A stretch of DNA of 64,000 nt from Niveispirillum lacus (lineage in GTDB: Bacteria; Pseudomonadota; Alphaproteobacteria; Azospirillales; Azospirillaceae). The notes under the pieces were generated by a model. The model saw only the letters and a program-made list of their open reading frames with translations, had not been told where the DNA came from and made no database searches. Below, one piece after another: positions 28,638-38,375 of this stretch (positions within the stretch are counted from its first letter, which is position 1; every line of letters starts with the position of its first letter). The position numbers were made by a program, and so were the translations under genes. The DNA lies in the NCBI RefSeq assembly GCF_002251795.1, contig NZ_NOXU01000031.1, positions 620,001 to 684,000 on the forward strand, in the 5' to 3' direction.

Positions 28638-31600
28638 GGGTCAACGGGAACTCAGGGTTTTTGATCTCGATCGGGGCCGCCATGGGTCCCGGTGTGTGGC
28701 CGAACGGGAAGAACCTGGCCAGCCGCCGCCCCTCTGCCTCATTGGCATTGACCGGGAAGGTGGTGAAGTTCCGCCCGCCTGGATGTGCCACATGATAGGT
28801 GCAGCCGCCAATCGAGCGACCCGTCCAACTGTCCACGATATCGAAGATCAACGGTGTATGCACGGGTATCGTGGGGTGCAAACAGGTAGGTGGCTGCCAT
28901 GCGCGATAACGAACGCCAGCAACAAACTCTCCTTCTGTTCCTGTCGGATGAAGCGGGACCTTGCGGCCGTTACAGGTCACGACAAACCGTTCATCGGTCG
29001 CACCGGCGAGTTTCACCTGCACCCGTTCCAGGCTGCTATCCACGAAGCGGACAGTGCCGCCGCCGCCCGGCTCCTCGCCCAGCACATGCCACGGCTCCAG
29101 TGCCGATCGCAGCTCCAAGTTCAGGCCGCGCTGGGCGACATGGCCAAGGGTGGGGAAACGGAAGTTCAGATGCGGCTTGAACCAGCTCTCCTCGAATGCG
29201 TAGCCGGCGGCACGCAGATCGGACACAACGTCTTGGATATCCTGCGCCACAAAATGCGGCAGCATGAACCGTTCATGCAGTTTGGTGCCCCAGCGGACCA
29301 GTTTGGCCCGGTAGGGTGTTTTCCAGAACCACGCGATCAGGGAGCGCAGCAGCAACTGCTGCACCAGACTCATCTGCGCATGCGGGGGCATTTCAAAGCT
29401 GCGCAGTTCCAGCAGACCCAGGCGGCCAGTGGAACTGTCGGGACTGTAGAGCTTGTCGATACAGAATTCACTGCGATGAGTGTTGCCTTGAACATCGACC
29501 AGCAGATGGCGCAGTGCCCGGTCAACCAGCCAGGGCGGGCAGTTACTTCCGGCTTCATCCAGAATTTTGAAAGCAATCTCCAACTCGTAGAGACTGTCGT
29601 GCCGCGCTTCGTCGACACGTGGATGCTGACTGGTCGGGCCGATGAAAGTGCCGGAAAACAGGAAGGAGAGTGAGGGGTGGTTCTGCCAATAGGTTAGCAG
29701 CGATCGCAGAACATCGGGCCGCCGCAGGAACGGGCTGTCGGCCGGGGTCGGGCCACCGACCACGACATGATTGCCGCCTCCGGTACCGACATGACGTCCG
29801 TCCAGCGCAAATTTTTCGGTTGCCAGCCGACTTTGCCGCGCATCCTCGTAAAGATCGGTGGTGTTGGCGACCAGTTCATCCCAACTGCTGGCGGGATGTA
29901 TATTGACCTCAATGACACCAGGGTCGGGTGTTACGGCAATATTCGCCAAACGTGGATCCTTGGGAGGGCCATAGCCTTCCAGCACTACTGGCATATCCAG
30001 TTCAACACAGGTTGCCTCAATGGCGGCCACCAGTTCCAGCCAGTCCTCCAGATATGAGGTGGGCGGCATGAAGATATAGAGCCGTCCATCACGCGGTTCC
30101 ACGCACAAGGCCGTGCGCACCACCCACCAGGCCGATTGTCCTTTGTCAGGTGCGCCCTCTCGAACATCGGCCATACGGCGGTGGGGCTCACGGGGTTCTG
30201 TCCGGCCTTTGTTATCTGCCACCATCTGCGTCAGTTCTTCATACGCTGGCAGAGGGGTGCGGGGATCGAACGGGTCTTGTTCGTAATGATAGGGATATTG
30301 TGACGGCGCGACCCAGGGCAGCGACCCCAATGGCAGGCGGTACCCCACAGGGCTGTCGCCGGGTGCCAGCAGCAGCTTCTCCGTCCGCGTGGCCCAGGAT
30401 GATGACAGCCAGACCGGTCCCGATGCCTCATGCCGTCGGTTCAGTGGCAGGGCAAAACCGATGGGTTGGTCGAGCCCGCGCTCGAACACCTTGGCCAGAC
30501 GCGCGCGCTCCTCCTCATTCTCCAGCTTGCTGTCAAACGGATCAACATTGATGGGGAGCTTGCGTTCCTTATTGATGTAATACCAGGGGTCTTCAAACGC
30601 GGCGCGGGCATAATCACCAGGGATACCCAGCTTTTCTGCCAGGGTTTTGATGAACTGTTCGGCCTGTTCGGCCTTTAACCCGTAGTCCCGTCGCTCATCC
30701 GCCTGATACTCATCATGGGTCCACAGCGCATCACCATCCTTGCGCCAATAAAGCTGCAAGGCCCAACGTGGCAGGCTTTCGCCGGGATACCATTTGCCCT
30801 GGCCGAAATGTAGCAGCCCGCCCTGGGCAAACCGTCGCTTCAGCCTGCGGATCAGGTCGCCCGACAAGAGACGTTTGGTGGGACCAAGGGCGGATGTGTT
30901 CCATTCCGCCCCGTCCATATCGTCGATTGAGATGAAGGTCGGTTCGCCGCCCATGGTCAGGCGGATATCACCCTCCACAATCTCCCGATCGACCTGCTTG
31001 CCCAGTGTATCAATGGCAGCCCATTGGTCTGGCCAATAGGGTTTTGTTGTGCGGGGCTGTTCGCGGATGCGGGTGACCGACATCTGATGGTCGAACGACA
31101 CTTCGCACATTTCAAGGCCACCGGTGACGGGGGCGGCGCTGAACGGATCAGGTGTACAGGCCACCGGAATATGCCCTTCACCCGCCATCAGGCCGGATGT
31201 CGGGTCCAGCCCGATCCAGCCGGCCCCCGGCAGATACACCTCGCACCAGGCATGCAGGTCGGTGAAATCCGCTGTCGGTCCCTCCGGTCCTTCCAACGGT
31301 TTCTGGTCGGCAACAAGCTGGATCAGATATCCGGAAGCGAACCGCGCCGCCAACCCCAGATGGCGCAAAGCCTGCACCATCAGCCAGGCGCTGTCCCGAC
31401 AGGACCCGCTGCGCTTCTCCAACGTTTCTTCGGGCGACTGGACACCGGGTTCCAGACGGATCACGTACCCGATCGCTTGTTGCAGTTTGGCATTCAGACC
31501 CATCAGAAAATTGACGGTCGGTTGTTCGGTGCGGTCAACCTCTGCCAGGAACGCCGCCAAAAGCGGGCCTGCTGGTTCAGTTTCCAGGAACGGCTTCAGA

Positions 31601-31938
31601 TCCTTGGCCAGCAGCGGTTCATAGGTGAAGGGCACCTTCTCCGCTGCCGGTTCCAGGAAGAAGTCAAAAGGGTTGATCGCTGCAAGATCGGCGACAAGAT
31701 CGACTTCCAAAATGAATTCGGTCGTCTTTTCCGGAAACACGAAGCGGGCCAGCCAGTTGGATTGCGGGTCCTGCTGCCAGTTCAAGAAGTGCTTTTTGGG
31801 CGTAACCTTCAAGGAATAGGACAGAATCGGGGTGCGCGCGTGCGGCGCTGGCCGCAGCCGTACAATCTGAGGGCCGAGGTTGACCGGTCGGTCATAGCGA
31901 TAGACGGTCTTGTGGTTCAACGCGACATGAATACCCAT
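28618..31938 (-). CDS. DUF2126 putative amidoligase with N-terminal transglutaminase domain
   Basis: Encodes 1106 residues. Residues 1-~300 are a transglutaminase-like domain with an intact triad: Cys in RSGSCRDSAW (C180), His in DLHAWCEVY (H229) and Asp in GWIGLDPTSG (D245). The remainder (from about 310) is DUF2126, classed by the literature on amidoligases as a glutamine-synthetase-like COOH-NH2 ligase; it shows LTMGGEPTFIS (328-338) and a GGGNHVVVGG block. It heads a minus-strand gene set with the ATP-grasp/alpha-E and transglutaminase genes. ATG at 31936-31938. Substrate, probably a peptide or modified metabolite, is undetermined. Confidence 0.88.
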   Translation of the reverse strand: MGIHVALNHKTVYRYDRPVNLGPQIVRLRPAPHARTPILSYSLKVTPKKHFLNWQQDPQSNWLARFVFPEKTTEFILEVDLVADLAAINPFDFFLEPAAEKVPFTYEPLLAKDLKPFLETEPAGPLLAAFLAEVDRTEQPTVNFLMGLNAKLQQAIGYVIRLEPGVQSPEETLEKRSGSCRDSAWLMVQALRHLGLAARFASGYLIQLVADQKPLEGPEGPTADFTDLHAWCEVYLPGAGWIGLDPTSGLMAGEGHIPVACTPDPFSAAPVTGGLEMCEVSFDHQMSVTRIREQPRTTKPYWPDQWAAIDTLGKQVDREIVEGDIRLTMGGEPTFISIDDMDGAEWNTSALGPTKRLLSGDLIRRLKRRFAQGGLLHFGQGKWYPGESLPRWALQLYWRKDGDALWTHDEYQADERRDYGLKAEQAEQFIKTLAEKLGIPGDYARAAFEDPWYYINKERKLPINVDPFDSKLENEEERARLAKVFERGLDQPIGFALPLNRRHEASGPVWLSSSWATRTEKLLLAPGDSPVGYRLPLGSLPWVAPSQYPYHYEQDPFDPRTPLPAYEELTQMVADNKGRTEPREPHRRMADVREGAPDKGQSAWWVVRTALCVEPRDGRLYIFMPPTSYLEDWLELVAAIEATCVELDMPVVLEGYGPPKDPRLANIAVTPDPGVIEVNIHPASSWDELVANTTDLYEDARQSRLATEKFALDGRHVGTGGGNHVVVGGPTPADSPFLRRPDVLRSLLTYWQNHPSLSFLFSGTFIGPTSQHPRVDEARHDSLYELEIAFKILDEAGSNCPPWLVDRALRHLLVDVQGNTHRSEFCIDKLYSPDSSTGRLGLLELRSFEMPPHAQMSLVQQLLLRSLIAWFWKTPYRAKLVRWGTKLHERFMLPHFVAQDIQDVVSDLRAAGYAFEESWFKPHLNFRFPTLGHVAQRGLNLELRSALEPWHVLGEEPGGGGTVRFVDSSLERVQVKLAGATDERFVVTCNGRKVPLHPTGTEGEFVAGVRYRAWQPPTCLHPTIPVHTPLIFDIVDSWTGRSIGGCTYHVAHPGGRNFTTFPVNANEAEGRRLARFFPFGHTPGPMAAPIEIKNPEFPLTLDLRLG

Positions 31939-32201
31939 TCGCCCGTGGCCCCTCTACCGATATGCGACCGTCAGATGACGACGCGATGACGGTAACACCA
32001 AAAGGAAGGGGGGTTAAGGTGCGTTGCAGCATTTAATGGTCCGCCCGCCGAAACTGTTGGTCACTTGCCACAATCCCGCCCTTCCTTTCTGCATGCTGTG
32101 CGCAGGCAGGGGTTCGGTGTAGGGTGCCAAAAGACCTCGCGGATCAGATGATTGCGTGAAGGTTCCGTCATGCCCGGACACACACGACCAAGTTTGGAAA
32201 A

Positions 32202-33947
32202 ATGAACGTTTTCAAAGACTTCGAAGCCAAGATTCACGATGCCCTGAACCAGCTGGTTCAGGCAGGGGACCTGCCGTCCGGGCTGGACTTCTCCCGAATC
32301 ACTGTTGAGCCCCCGCGCGATCCCAGCCATGGCGATGTGTCCACCAATGCGGCGATGATCCTGGCAAAGCCCGCTGGCAAGCCGCCGCGTGCCATTGCCG
32401 ACGCGCTGGTGGCCCGGCTTAAGGACGCCGCGGTGGTGACCGAGGCCTCGGTTGCCGGCCCCGGCTTTGTGAACCTGCGTATCGATACCGGTTTCTGGCT
32501 GTCGCGTATGGCAGACATCCTGGTTCTGGGCGCCGGTTTCGGGTCCAGCAATCTGGGTCAGGGCAAGCCGGTCAATGTGGAATATGTGTCGGCCAACCCC
32601 ACCGGTCCTATGCATGTCGGCCATACACGCGGCGCCGTGGTGGGTGATGCCCTGGCCCGTCTGCTGATCAAGACTGGCTTCAAAGTCACACAGGAATATT
32701 ATATCAATGATGCCGGCGCGCAGGTCGATGTGCTGGCCCGCTCCGCCCACCTGCGTTACCGGGAGGCGTTTGGCGAGACGATTGAAATCCCCGCCGGCCT
32801 CTATCCTGGTGACTATCTCGTGCCTGTCGGTCAGGCATTGAAGGATCGGTATGGCGACAAGTTCCTGGTGGCCGATGAGGCTGAATGGCTGCCGCTGTTC
32901 CGGGAATTTGCCGTCGCGCAAATGATGGTGCGCATCAAGGAAGATCTGGCGCAGATGGGCGTGAGGCATGATGTCTTTTCGTCTGAACGGGCCCTTGTCG
33001 ATGCAGGTGCCGTCGATCTGGCCCTGAAAACCCTTGAAGAACAGGGTCTTATCTATACCGGCGTGTTGGAGCCGCCCAAGGGCAAGAAACCCGACGATTG
33101 GGAGCCGCGGCCCCAGACTTTGTTCGCAGCCAGCCGGTTTGGCGACGATGTGGACCGCCCGCTCAAGAAGTCGGACGGGTCCTTTACCTATTTCGCCAAT
33201 GACATCGCCTACCATTTTGACAAGTTCCGCCGGGGCGGTGGCGACCTGATCGATGTCCTGGGCGCTGACCATGGTGGTTATGTGAAGCGCATGCAGGCCG
33301 CTGTGACCGCCATTACCGGCGGAAAGGGCGCCCTGGACGTCAAGATCTGTCAGTTGGTCAACCTGATGGATGATGGTCAGCCAGTGAAGATGTCCAAGCG
33401 CGCTGGCCGTTTCGTCACCTTACGCGACATCGTGGATGAGGTGGGGGCCGGGGTGGTTCGGTTCATCATGCTGACCCGCCGCAATGACCAAACTCTGGAT
33501 TTCGATGTGGCAAAGGTCACGGAGCAATCCAAGGAAAACCCGGTTTTTTATGTGCAATATGCACATGCACGCTGCCATTCCGTCCTGCGCCATGCCGGTG
33601 AAGCAGGTGCCGATCTATCAGCCGCCGGGCTGGCTGCCGCCAACCTTTCGCGCCTGTCGTCGGAGGAAGAGGTGGCGATTGTAAAGCAGATACTGTCCTT
33701 CCCCCGCATGGTGGAAGCGGCGGCAGAAGCGCATGAGCCGCATCGCGTCGCCTTCTATTTGTATGAATTGGCATCCTCGTTTCATGGCCTGTGGAACAAG
33801 GGCAAGGATGACGCTTCCATGCGTTTCCTGATCGATGGCGATGCTGACTTGACCCGCGCCCGTCTGGCGTTGGTCACCGCTGTGGCCCAGGTGATTGCCT
33901 GCGGCCTCGATATCCTGGGCGTCGAGCCCGTCAAGGAAATGCGTTGA
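32202..33947 (+). CDS. argS: Arginyl-tRNA synthetase
   Basis: Encodes 581 residues, a class I synthetase. The Arg-specific N-terminal add-domain covers about 1-85, the HIGH-type motif is in [14 protein letters not shown] (HVGH 138-141) and the [12 protein letters not shown] segment (about 391) gives the second ATP motif. The DALR anticodon domain occupies the last ~120 residues. The ATG at 32202 follows a GGAAAA region. It is divergent from the amidoligase set and begins the plus-strand run argS-SPOR-nagZ-M50-scpA-scpB. Confidence 0.96.
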   Translation: MNVFKDFEAKIHDALNQLVQAGDLPSGLDFSRITVEPPRDPSHGDVSTNAAMILAKPAGKPPRAIADALVARLKDAAVVTEASVAGPGFVNLRIDTGFWLSRMADILVLGAGFGSSNLGQGKPVNVEYVSANPTGPMHVGHTRGAVVGDALARLLIKTGFKVTQEYYINDAGAQVDVLARSAHLRYREAFGETIEIPAGLYPGDYLVPVGQALKDRYGDKFLVADEAEWLPLFREFAVAQMMVRIKEDLAQMGVRHDVFSSERALVDAGAVDLALKTLEEQGLIYTGVLEPPKGKKPDDWEPRPQTLFAASRFGDDVDRPLKKSDGSFTYFANDIAYHFDKFRRGGGDLIDVLGADHGGYVKRMQAAVTAITGGKGALDVKICQLVNLMDDGQPVKMSKRAGRFVTLRDIVDEVGAGVVRFIMLTRRNDQTLDFDVAKVTEQSKENPVFYVQYAHARCHSVLRHAGEAGADLSAAGLAAANLSRLSSEEEVAIVKQILSFPRMVEAAAEAHEPHRVAFYLYELASSFHGLWNKGKDDASMRFLIDGDADLTRARLALVTAVAQVIACGLDILGVEPVKEMR

Positions 33948-33959
33948 GGCGCCGTTCGC

Positions 33960-35243
33960 ATGACCTACTACGATGATGAGGATGATAAGGGCCAGAATCC
34001 CCCGCCCGCCGCGGGCCGACCGGCCTCGCGTGGGGATTTCCGGGCAGATCCGTCCTTCAGCCCGCGTGCTGTTTCGCCGCCGCCCCATCCCCCGCATCCC
34101 CAGGCCGCGCCTAGCCCGATGGATGATTATGTGCAGCCACAACGCCCTGCCGCGCCGCCGCCGCTGAGTGCCCATCCGCTGCCGCCAGTGTCGCCGGCTG
34201 AGACCTTTATCGACCCGGCCGCTGCTGGTTACCGCGCACCGGCGCAGGACCCCTATGCCGACCCGGCCTACCAGTCGGGTTATGCTCAGGGTCCCGCAGC
34301 GCAGCAGGCCCAGGATGCCTATTACCAGGATTACGAACAGCAGCATCCCGGTTATTATCAGGCTGAGCTGCCCCGCCGCCGTAATCTGCTGAATATTGGT
34401 GTCATCGCCGGGGCGGTCATCGTTTTCGGCGGCATTATCTTTTATGCCTACAATCAAGGCATGCGCGCCGGTACGGAAAGTGTCGCCCCCATTCTGCGTG
34501 CGGACACCAGTCCGACCAAGATCCGCCCGGAACAGCCGGGCGGTATGGAAGTGCCACACCAGGACAAACTGGTCTATGACCGGTTGAATCCCGCCAACAG
34601 TACGCCGCCGGGTGAGGTTGAGCGCCTGTTGCCACCGCCGGAGGCCCCGATGGATCGGCCACGCAGTGACATGGCGGAGCCGTCGGAAGAGCTGCCCCTG
34701 GCTGAGGAAGGTGAAGGCGCGGTGGCTGCCCTGCGCGACGCTGTGCCCGAGGAATCTGGCTATCAGCCAGCGCCGCAGCCCATCCCCACTTATGCCCCGC
34801 CGGTCGCGGCCCCCGTGCCAAATCCGGCACCGGTGCCGCTTCCCCCGCCGCAACGTTCCGTCCAGGCCCCGCCCGTCGTTGCCCCGCCGCAACCGGTCCC
34901 GGCTCCTGCGATCGCCCCGCCACCTGCCGCCACCATGGCACCTAAACCGGCTGTGACGGCGCCGCCGGCTGCCGGCGGTTCCGCAAAGCCCACGGCCGGG
35001 GGGGCATCTGTGCGTATTCAGGTCGCTGCGGTGGATGCGGAAAGCAAGGCCACTGCCGAATGGCAGCGGTTGCAGCGCAAGTTCGCCGGTGAACTGGGGG
35101 GCCTGTCGATGCGGACGGTCCGGGTGCAACTGCCCAAGGGTATTTTCTACCGGATCCAGGGCGGTCCGGTGGATGAGGCGCGGGCCAAGCAGATTTGCGC
35201 CGCCATGACCGCTCAGGGTGCGGGGTGCAGCATTGTCCGCTGA
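33960..35243 (+). CDS. SPOR-domain membrane protein
   Basis: Encodes 427 residues. A Pro/Tyr/Gln-rich cytoplasmic N-terminus (1-135) precedes one membrane helix (about 143-164, NIGVIAGAVIVFGGIIFYAY), a long Pro-rich periplasmic linker (about 215-345) and a C-terminal SPOR domain (about 350-427, beginning VRIQVAAVDAES). SPOR domains bind denuded glycan strands at the division septum, so a role in cell division or cell-wall metabolism is inferred. It lies 12 bp after argS and overlaps the start of nagZ by 26 bp. Confidence 0.88.
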   Translation: MTYYDDEDDKGQNPPPAAGRPASRGDFRADPSFSPRAVSPPPHPPHPQAAPSPMDDYVQPQRPAAPPPLSAHPLPPVSPAETFIDPAAAGYRAPAQDPYADPAYQSGYAQGPAAQQAQDAYYQDYEQQHPGYYQAELPRRRNLLNIGVIAGAVIVFGGIIFYAYNQGMRAGTESVAPILRADTSPTKIRPEQPGGMEVPHQDKLVYDRLNPANSTPPGEVERLLPPPEAPMDRPRSDMAEPSEELPLAEEGEGAVAALRDAVPEESGYQPAPQPIPTYAPPVAAPVPNPAPVPLPPPQRSVQAPPVVAPPQPVPAPAIAPPPAATMAPKPAVTAPPAAGGSAKPTAGGASVRIQVAAVDAESKATAEWQRLQRKFAGELGGLSMRTVRVQLPKGIFYRIQGGPVDEARAKQICAAMTAQGAGCSIVR

Positions 35244-36240
35244 TATCGCGGCCCTTGTTCTTGGGTGTGAAGCCACTGTTCTGACGGCGGCGGAACGGGA
35301 TTTCTTCCGTGATGCCAACCCGTTTGGTTTTATCCTGTTCCGCCGCAATGTTGATAGCCCCGAGCAGGTGCGGGCCCTGGTGGCCAGCCTGCGGGAATGT
35401 GTTGGCCGCCAGGCACCGGTCTTGATCGATCAGGAGGGCGGACGTGTGGCGCGGTTGCGCGGGCCACACTGGCCGGAACTGCCGGCAGCGCGCGCCGTCG
35501 GTGGTCTGACCGACCCTGAAAAGGCGGCACGTGCCGCTTGGCTGCATGGTCGTCTGCTGGCCGCCATGCTGGCGGATCTGGGCATTGATGTGGATTGCGC
35601 GCCGGTGGCCGATGTGCCGGTGCCGGGGGCGCATGATGTGATCGGTGACCGTGCTTTCGCGATGGACCCAGGCGCCGTGACCAGCTTGGCGGCGGCGCAG
35701 GCGGCGGGGCTGCTGGCCGGCGGCATTCTGCCCGTCGTCAAGCATATACCCGGCCATGGCCGCGCCTTCGCCGACAGCCACAAGGAGCTGCCGGTGGTTA
35801 CGACGGCACGGGCGGAACTGGAGACTTGGGATTTTGCTCCCTTCAAGGCACTGGCGCAACTGCCGGCGGCCATGGTCGCACATGTGGTCTATTCCGATAT
35901 CGATCCCGACCGTCCCTCAAGCATTTCGCCCACCGTGATCGGCGACATCGTGCGCGGCCATATCGGCTTTGACGGTCTGTTGTTCAGTGACGACCTGTCG
36001 ATGCAGGCCCTGTCCGGTACGCTTGGGCAACGGACGGCAGCGGTGCTGGCCGCCGGCTGTGATGTTGCCCTGCACTGCAATGGCCAGATGGCAGAGATGC
36101 AGGACGTGGTCCGCCATGCCCGCCCGCTGGACGCGGACGGCCACCGCCGTTGGTCGGCCGCCTCTGACCTTGTCGCTCCCGCTCCGCCCACCGATATCCA
36201 TAGCTTGCGGGCCGAGTTCGACCGGCTGCTGGCGGGGTGA
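35218..36240 (+). CDS. nagZ: Beta-N-acetylhexosaminidase (family 3 glycoside hydrolase)
   Basis: Encodes 340 residues. NagZ removes N-acetylglucosamine from 1,6-anhydro-muropeptides in cytoplasmic wall recycling. Motifs: DQEGGRVARL (71-80), KHIPGHG (175-181), the acid/base loop DSHKELP (186-192) and nucleophile Asp in FSDDLSM (D258). The GTG at 35218 and a TTG at 35233 are both possible starts inside the SPOR gene's 3' end; no ribosome binding site clearly decides. The overlap suggests coupled translation with the septal SPOR protein. Confidence 0.92.
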   Translation: MRGAALSADIAALVLGCEATVLTAAERDFFRDANPFGFILFRRNVDSPEQVRALVASLRECVGRQAPVLIDQEGGRVARLRGPHWPELPAARAVGGLTDPEKAARAAWLHGRLLAAMLADLGIDVDCAPVADVPVPGAHDVIGDRAFAMDPGAVTSLAAAQAAGLLAGGILPVVKHIPGHGRAFADSHKELPVVTTARAELETWDFAPFKALAQLPAAMVAHVVYSDIDPDRPSSISPTVIGDIVRGHIGFDGLLFSDDLSMQALSGTLGQRTAAVLAAGCDVALHCNGQMAEMQDVVRHARPLDADGHRRWSAASDLVAPAPPTDIHSLRAEFDRLLAG

Positions 36241-36244
36241 GGCA

Positions 36245-36934
36245 ATGCCAGACTTTCAGGACATATTGTTCAAACTGTCGATCATGGCCCTGCCGGCCCT
36301 GTTCGCCATCACCCTGCATGAAGCCGCCCATGGCTATGCAGCATTGAAATTTGGTGATCGGACGGCGCAGATGCTGGGCCGTCTGTCGCTGAACCCCTTG
36401 CGACACATTGATCCGGTTGGCACGGTCCTGCTGCCGATGACTATGTTCATCTTTACCGGCTTTATGTTTGGCTGGGCAAAGCCGGTGCCTGTGGATTTCC
36501 GCAACCTGCGCAACCCGAAGCGCGACATGATCTGGGTGGCGGCGGCTGGGCCCGGTGTGAACTTTATTCTCGCCTTTGTGTCCGCCCTGTTGCTGCATGT
36601 GGCACCCATGGCTCCGGATGTCATCGCACCGTGGATGGTGAACAATCTGGCAGTGTCGATCCAGTTCAATGTCCTGCTGGCCTTATTCAATCTTATCCCG
36701 CTGCCACCGCTGGATGGCGGCCGGGTCCTGGTGGGTATCCTGCCTATACGGGCAGCCATGGCTGTGTCCCGGCTGGAGCCCTATGGCATGGGTATTCTAT
36801 TACTGTTCGTTTTCTTGATCCCATTTGCGGCGGGCCATGCCGGATTTGATTTCAACCCGCTCTTCATGGTGCTGGGCCCGGCCACGGATTGGGTCGTCAA
36901 TGCCATTGCCGGGCTGGCCGGCCTGCCATCGTGA
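36245..36934 (+). CDS. Site-2 protease family (M50) membrane metalloprotease
   Basis: Encodes 229 residues with about five hydrophobic segments. The zinc motif HEAAH is at 25-29 in the first helix and the third ligand region is NLIPLPPLDGGR (about 150-160), as in minimal M50 proteases lacking PDZ domains. It starts at ATG 36245, four bases after the nagZ stop, and its TGA overlaps the GTG of scpA. Substrates of this subfamily are largely unknown. The conserved nagZ-M50-scpA context is shared with many alphaproteobacteria. Confidence 0.88.
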   Translation: MPDFQDILFKLSIMALPALFAITLHEAAHGYAALKFGDRTAQMLGRLSLNPLRHIDPVGTVLLPMTMFIFTGFMFGWAKPVPVDFRNLRNPKRDMIWVAAAGPGVNFILAFVSALLLHVAPMAPDVIAPWMVNNLAVSIQFNVLLALFNLIPLPPLDGGRVLVGILPIRAAMAVSRLEPYGMGILLLFVFLIPFAAGHAGFDFNPLFMVLGPATDWVVNAIAGLAGLPS

Positions 36935-37725
36935 GCGAGCGTTTCGATGGGGGTCGTCCGGTCGATGATCCACCAGTCGCTGAGGCCCTGCTGCTGGACA
37001 TTGACGGTTTTGAGGGACCGATTGACCTGCTATTGACCCTGGCAAGGGATCAGAAGGTCGACCTGACCCGCATTTCCATCCTGCAGCTGGCCGAACAGTT
37101 CTTGTCCTTTATCGATGTGGCGCGGCGACTTCGTCTGGAATTGGCGGCCGATTATCTGGTGATGGCCGCATGGCTGGCCTATCTGAAGTCACGGCTGCTG
37201 CTGCCCGACCCGCAGCCCGATGAACCCTCTGCTGAAATACTGGCCGCCGCCCTGACCTTGCAGTTGCAGCGGTTGGAGGCGATCCAGGGGGTCGCGGCCC
37301 GACTGATGGCCCGCCCGCGCCTGGGCCGTGACCGCTTTGCGCGTGGGGCACCGGAAGATCTGCCGATCTTTGCCAAGCACCGCCATGACGTGTCGCTTTA
37401 TGATCTTCTGAAGGCCTATGGAGACATATCCGGTCGGCAGGCGCGGCAGTCCCCCTTTACCATTCCGGTAACGGAATTGTATTCAGTTGAAGAGGCAGTC
37501 GCCCGGCTGGAGGCGTTGCTGGGCCGCATTCCCGACTGGTCATATCTTTCAGCTTTGCTCCCCGCGGGATGGCGCGGGCAGGGGGTTAAGGCCCGATCGG
37601 TGATGGCGAGTAACTTTGTAGCTCTGCTGGAACTGGCCAGGGCCGGTAAACTGGAAATGCGTCAGGATGGTGCTTTTGCCCCCATCCAACTGCGCGCCCG
37701 TCGGGACGGGGAGGGGTTAGGTTGA
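36931..37725 (+). CDS. scpA: Segregation and condensation protein A
   Basis: Encodes 264 residues of the kleisin ScpA, which bridges SMC heads and binds ScpB in chromosome condensation. Family blocks: FEGPIDLLLTLARDQKVDLTRISI (about 28-51, in two stretches) and AADYLVMAAWLAYLKSRLLLP. Start is GTG 36931, overlapping the M50 stop (GTGA). The C-terminal winged helix appears intact. scpB follows with an overlap, so ScpA and ScpB are made together. Confidence 0.93.
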   Translation: MSERFDGGRPVDDPPVAEALLLDIDGFEGPIDLLLTLARDQKVDLTRISILQLAEQFLSFIDVARRLRLELAADYLVMAAWLAYLKSRLLLPDPQPDEPSAEILAAALTLQLQRLEAIQGVAARLMARPRLGRDRFARGAPEDLPIFAKHRHDVSLYDLLKAYGDISGRQARQSPFTIPVTELYSVEEAVARLEALLGRIPDWSYLSALLPAGWRGQGVKARSVMASNFVALLELARAGKLEMRQDGAFAPIQLRARRDGEGLG

Positions 37726-38303
37726 GCGATCTTTTCAATGCGGACACGCAACTTGTCCGCCTGCTGGAAGCGATCCTGTTCGCGTCTGCCGACCCGGTCA
37801 CGGAAGAGGCGTTGCAGGCACGTATTGGCCCTACACCGGTCCGCCCCCTTTTATTGCAACTGGAAAATCTGTACCGCCATCGCGGCGTCAATCTGGTGGC
37901 GTCGGGCGGGCGGTGGGCATTCCGTACCGCTCCCGACCTGGGTGATCAGTTGCGCACGGCAGTGGAGGTCTCTGCGAAACTGTCGCGTGCCGCCGTCGAA
38001 ACCCTCGCCATTGTTGCCTATCATCAGCCGGTGACGCGCGCGGAGATCGAGGCAATCAGAGCGGTGGCGACTTCTAAGGGCACCCTGGACATCCTGATGG
38101 AGGCCGGATGGATACGGCCGGGCCGGCGGCGCGAAACGCCAGGCCGTCCCCTGACCTGGGTGACAACACCACATTTCCTTGATCATTTCGGTCTTGAAAC
38201 CCTTCGCGACCTGCCGGGCGTTGATGATCTGCGCGCTGCCGGCCTGTTGGATAAATCCGCCGCTCTCCCCACCCTGCCGGGGCTGGAGCCTGCGAGCGAG
38301 TAA
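37722..38303 (+). CDS. scpB: Segregation and condensation protein B
   Basis: Encodes 193 residues of ScpB, tandem winged helices that dimerise on the kleisin. Family marks: LEAILFASADPVTEEAL (about 15-31) and the ETLAIVAYHQPVTRAEIEAIR segment (about 92-112). The start is TTG 37722, overlapping the scpA stop, with GAGGGG about 6 nt upstream. In many relatives tatABC and serS follow; here a lipoprotein gene follows instead, so the usual order is broken. Confidence 0.93.
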   Translation: MSDLFNADTQLVRLLEAILFASADPVTEEALQARIGPTPVRPLLLQLENLYRHRGVNLVASGGRWAFRTAPDLGDQLRTAVEVSAKLSRAAVETLAIVAYHQPVTRAEIEAIRAVATSKGTLDILMEAGWIRPGRRRETPGRPLTWVTTPHFLDHFGLETLRDLPGVDDLRAAGLLDKSAALPTLPGLEPASE

Positions 38304-38331
38304 AGGCGCGGTATTGCTACTTTCTGCGGAT

Positions 38332-38375
38332 CATATTACCTTCGTCCTGCACGCAAAGAGGGACAGGGTAATATG
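38332..38375 (+). promoter_or_regulatory. Leader hairpin that pairs with the start codon of the lipoprotein gene
   Basis: CATATTACC (38332-38340) is exactly complementary to GGTAATATG (38367-38375), whose last three bases are the ATG of the next gene. Inner GTCC/GGAC segments (38344-38347, 38361-38364) can extend the stem and mask the GAGGG ribosome binding site. In mRNA this would hide the start signal. A DNA-level operator is an alternative reading. Confidence 0.35.

Noticed and set aside
32061-33272. 403-codon minus-strand frame opposite argS
   Set aside because: argS is unmistakable on the plus strand, and the opposite frame shows only compositional openness.
33618-35348. 576-codon minus-strand frame opposite the SPOR protein and argS end
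   Set aside because: Its Arg/Gly/His-rich low-complexity sequence mirrors the Pro-rich SPOR linker; no start signal or known domain.
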